From Daucus carota subsp. sativus (taxonomy: Eukaryota; Streptophyta; Magnoliopsida; Apiales; Apiaceae), in the NCBI RefSeq assembly GCF_001625215.2, contig NC_030385.2, positions 1,233,135 to 1,297,134 of the forward strand: a stretch of DNA of 64,000 nt. Reading direction: 5' to 3'. Position numbers and translations under genes: made by a program. Of the stretch, positions 61,626 to 64,000 are shown in pieces; positions within the stretch are counted from its first letter, which is position 1; each line of letters opens with the position of its first letter. The notes under the pieces are model-generated. The model searched no databases. It saw only the letters and a list, made by a program, of their open reading frames with translations, and was not told the DNA's origin.

Positions 61626-62124
61626 CAAAGCAAATCAAAGCAATAACGAGTTCAAGCCGAAGCCGAACCGAACCAAAGCCAAGTTCTTCTGATGTATTTT
61701 TTGCTGCATTTATTAATAAAAACAATATTTTCACATTTCCATCTTAGATGAAATTTTAAAGCAATAACGGCTAGTATTGAATGTAATAATCGAATGGGTA
61801 GTAGCAACCAACAATTCAATTCTTTCTATTTACATTACACTTGAGAGGAGGTCTAACACAAATGAATAGGAACCGTACATAATCAAATATATAGAAGAAA
61901 TACAAGAAGCTTATAAAGCAAAATTGCCACACATCTTTGAACATTGGAACTTGTACAACATTGCACCGTATGTGATGATACAAAGAAAGAAAAAACTCTC
62001 CAGTGTACATGTACATTATAGGGAAAGCAAAACATAATTAAAGGTATAAGAGATGGAGACTATTGTAACACTATATCACCAACATGACATTTAGCTGGAA
62101 CAGGCTACCTGAATTTGCTTTACT

Positions 62125-63339
62125 TTATCCGGCAGTACCTATTACCTGGATCTGCAGATCACCATGTGAACAAACATTGACAATCACATCGACAAACCAA
62201 CACATAGATACGTAACCCAAAAAGAGATCGCTAAAGAAGAAAAAGATAACACACAGATTTGGTCAAAGAAACACATTTAAGAACTGGTATGCAATAGATT
62301 ACCTTATTTACAAGCAAGTTTACTTGTTCTCTGTACATCTCCTTCAAGTCCACGATATCCGCACGAAGTTCCTCAAGCTACAAAAAAAAATGCCAGGATG
62401 ATACAATCAAAACATTTAAGCATTAAGAATGCATTAAGATGAGTCAAATCAACTGAAGGCATATATTCAGATCAAGGGTCGCGCTCTATCGAGAACACGT
62501 TTTAGTGTGAGAACACTGAGAACAGTATTGTTCTGCTGCAGAACAATACAACATTAAAAAAATAGAATAACTGCAAAACAGTTGTTCAGCACTTTCTGAA
62601 AAGTGCAGAACAAATGTTCTCATTGTTCTCACAACCTAACTGTTCTCACTTGAATGACCGCCTTCAGCTCAAATATGTTTGGGAAAAATTGTTTAAACCT
62701 TGATCCTGATATTAAGTTTGAAGTTTGAACAAACCTCCAAAATTATAGGTTGTTGCTTGTTGAAATATATGATTCTGTAATATTGGAGATCTTTTGTAGT
62801 CGGTCATAATGCTATTGAATTTCTGTGTTTGTGGCGACATTTTCGTGTATAGCGAACAAAGTTTATAAATACTTTAGAGAATTTCTGTTTCACCCAACTT
62901 CTACATCTGTAGATTTATGTATTTAATATTAATAGATGTAATGCCCACAATGACCATGGGTTCCCCTTTCCAGAATTAGAAAAATTAATTAGTCAGTATA
63001 CTTCGTTTAATTTGTAATGTCCTTCCTATTTTTATGGAAAAGGGAGGGAAAACTAGAGTAAATCAAAACTCAATTTGTAAGATAGCTCACCTCTTCATCG
63101 CGCTCACCCATTAATTCCAGGGCTGCAGAGTGCCTCCGCCTTAATGCTTCAAGCTCAGCGCGTACACCTGGCAGTTGGGAAGCTTCTCCCTTTAGCTTCT
63201 CACACTGCAAGCACGAATATTACTCAGATCACAGATGGAATATATATGACACGACTAAAACTAGTGCTTCCAAGTTCACCTGCTCTGTCATTTTAACCAA
63301 CTCCTCAGCAAGAGAGTCTCGAATGGATTCCATGGATGC
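62125..63339 (-). CDS. TMF/golgin candidate 5-like protein, C-terminal exons (partial)
   Basis: 3' part of a coiled-coil Golgi tether gene; 5' exons lie beyond the right edge. Exons seen: 63339-63280, 63204-63091, 62377-62303, 62151-62125, all phase 0, coding 91 residues and a stop. The reading contains SIRDSLAEELVKMTEQ, CEKLKGEASQLPGVRAEL, ALRRRHSAALELMGERDEE and LEELRADIVDLKEMYREQV, the highly charged C-terminal coiled coil of the TMF_TATA_bd domain of golgin candidate 5 (GC5) and animal TMF1. GC5 binds Rab6-type GTPases at the Golgi rim through this end, by family knowledge. The last nine codons (IQVIGTAG, stop) follow a clean AG acceptor. A 187-bp MITE lies in the intron at 62476-62662. 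Confidence 0.9.
62476..62662. mobile_element. MITE with ~60-bp inverted ends and 10-bp target duplication
   Basis: 187 bp in a golgin-gene intron. Left GGGTCGCGCTCTATCGAGAAC, right end in reverse complement GGCGGTCATTCAAGTGAGAAC; both continue with GTGAGAACANTGAGAACA and TTGTTCTGC. Flanks TTCAGATCAA (62466-62475) and TTCAGCTCAA (62663-62672) match at 9 of 10 positions, a length fitting Mutator-like elements. No coding capacity. Confidence 0.82.
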
Positions 63340-64000
63340 CTGAAGTAATATCACAATATAGTTTAACAAGATTTATAAGAACAATTTTGTACACTAGCAC
63401 AGATTTAATTTTAGCCAAGTACAGAAAATGAAACAACTGAGACCATCTAGACCCTTTATTAATAAGCGAAACCCCCAACCCCCCTTTCACTGGAACATCA
63501 GAAGTACCAAATACCAAAGTACCAAAATTTAATATTATCATATAACTTTTTTTATTTAATAAAAATTATTATTATACTAATATGATATTATACTACTATG
63601 AAAAGACTTCTATGTTGATCGGTATTTAGTAATATAACGACTATATCACCTACAGAATTATATCGCCAACAATTATTTTAATTTTTAAAACTCAAACAAT
63701 TAAATTTATGAAACAACTCTACAAAATTCGTATCATGTTTTAGAATTCAAATAAATAAGGAGTACATATAGAATATAGATATTATTAGCCAAATCCATAT
63801 TAATGCAACATTTAATTTAAGCCCTGTCCTTCACAAGATTGCAATAAAGATGAAGAAGAAAGGTGGTGGTAACACTGCCATGACAAATGCAAAATCTCCC
63901 GATAACAATGTCACCACCATAACAGTTGTCCATGTTGCAGAAACAAAAAATATTGTCAAAAAAAATTTGGTAACAAATTAGTTTTAAATTAAACTCATTC
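63340..64000. other. Golgin gene intron or upstream sequence, to the window edge
   Basis: AT-rich sequence beyond the first visible golgin exon. No further exon could be recognised, so it is probably a long intron that continues past the window. Confidence 0.5.

Larger units (their letters stand above)
60599..62124. other. Spacer between the foldback and the golgin gene
   Basis: Holds the dispersed repeat at 61110-61430, a 64-bp tandem duplication at 61498-61625, and the 3' flank of the golgin gene. Around 60880-60980 a GAGATTTGAAGTAGGGATAT phrase is repeated at 50-bp spacing. Confidence 0.45.

Noticed and set aside
1-64000. CRISPR array, prophage, toxin or bacterial-type defence system
   Set aside because: No regularly spaced repeats with unique spacers and no such proteins; the content is that of a plant nuclear genome.

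Overview
This is a nuclear window from a flowering plant, most likely a core eudicot. It is AT-rich, with multi-exon GT-AG genes separated by long spacers full of small transposons. Gene content is typical of a plant nucleus: plastid chaperonin, photosynthetic NDH subunit, AUX/IAA, AP2/ERF, NPF transporters and mitochondrial cytochrome c maturation. The transposon set (SINEs, Tourist-, Stowaway- and hAT-type MITEs, a TRIM) also fits. I cannot name the species; an asterid is plausible but not shown.

Layout. 0.7-5.1 kb, + strand: plastid chaperonin CPN60 beta, 14 exons, last one tiny. 9.0-9.7 kb, - strand: intronless DREB-type AP2/ERF factor between two Tourist-like MITEs. 16.0-18.7 kb, + strand: seven-span plant membrane protein. 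19.3-20.8 kb, + strand: ferredoxin-like NDH subunit PNSB3. 22.0-30.2 kb, - strand: tandem pair of JINGUBANG-like WD40 genes whose single introns have filled with transposons. 31.1-33.3 kb, - strand: AUX/IAA repressor of the IAA8/9/27 type. 38.05-38.71 kb: small non-coding LTR element (TRIM) with all structural parts. 39.0-40.9 kb, + strand: isochorismatase-family hydrolase. 41-49.3 kb: gene desert. 49.3-56.7 kb, + strand: tandem pair of NPF1-type transporters. 57.0 kb, - strand: tRNA-Thr(AGU). 57.5-58.9 kb, - strand: mitochondrial CCMH. 59.4-60.6 kb: 1.15-kb foldback element with TA arms and an internal 123-bp tandem repeat. 62.1 kb to the right edge, - strand: 3' end of a TMF/golgin candidate 5 gene.

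The genes do not form an operon or a visible metabolic cluster. Four of them (DREB A-4, PNSB3, isochorismatase, NPF1) match, from memory, genes lying close together on Arabidopsis chromosome 3 (At3g16180-At3g16280), which suggests an ancient syntenic block. I see no defence, toxin or phage-like system. The most interesting material is the mobile DNA: short inverted-repeat elements sitting inside TA microsatellites, further families with similar ends, a SINE nested in a hAT MITE inside an intron, a 510-bp retroposon with intact 15-bp target-site duplications, and the large foldback. All exon models come from reading splice sites and frame by eye; every junction given keeps the frame open.
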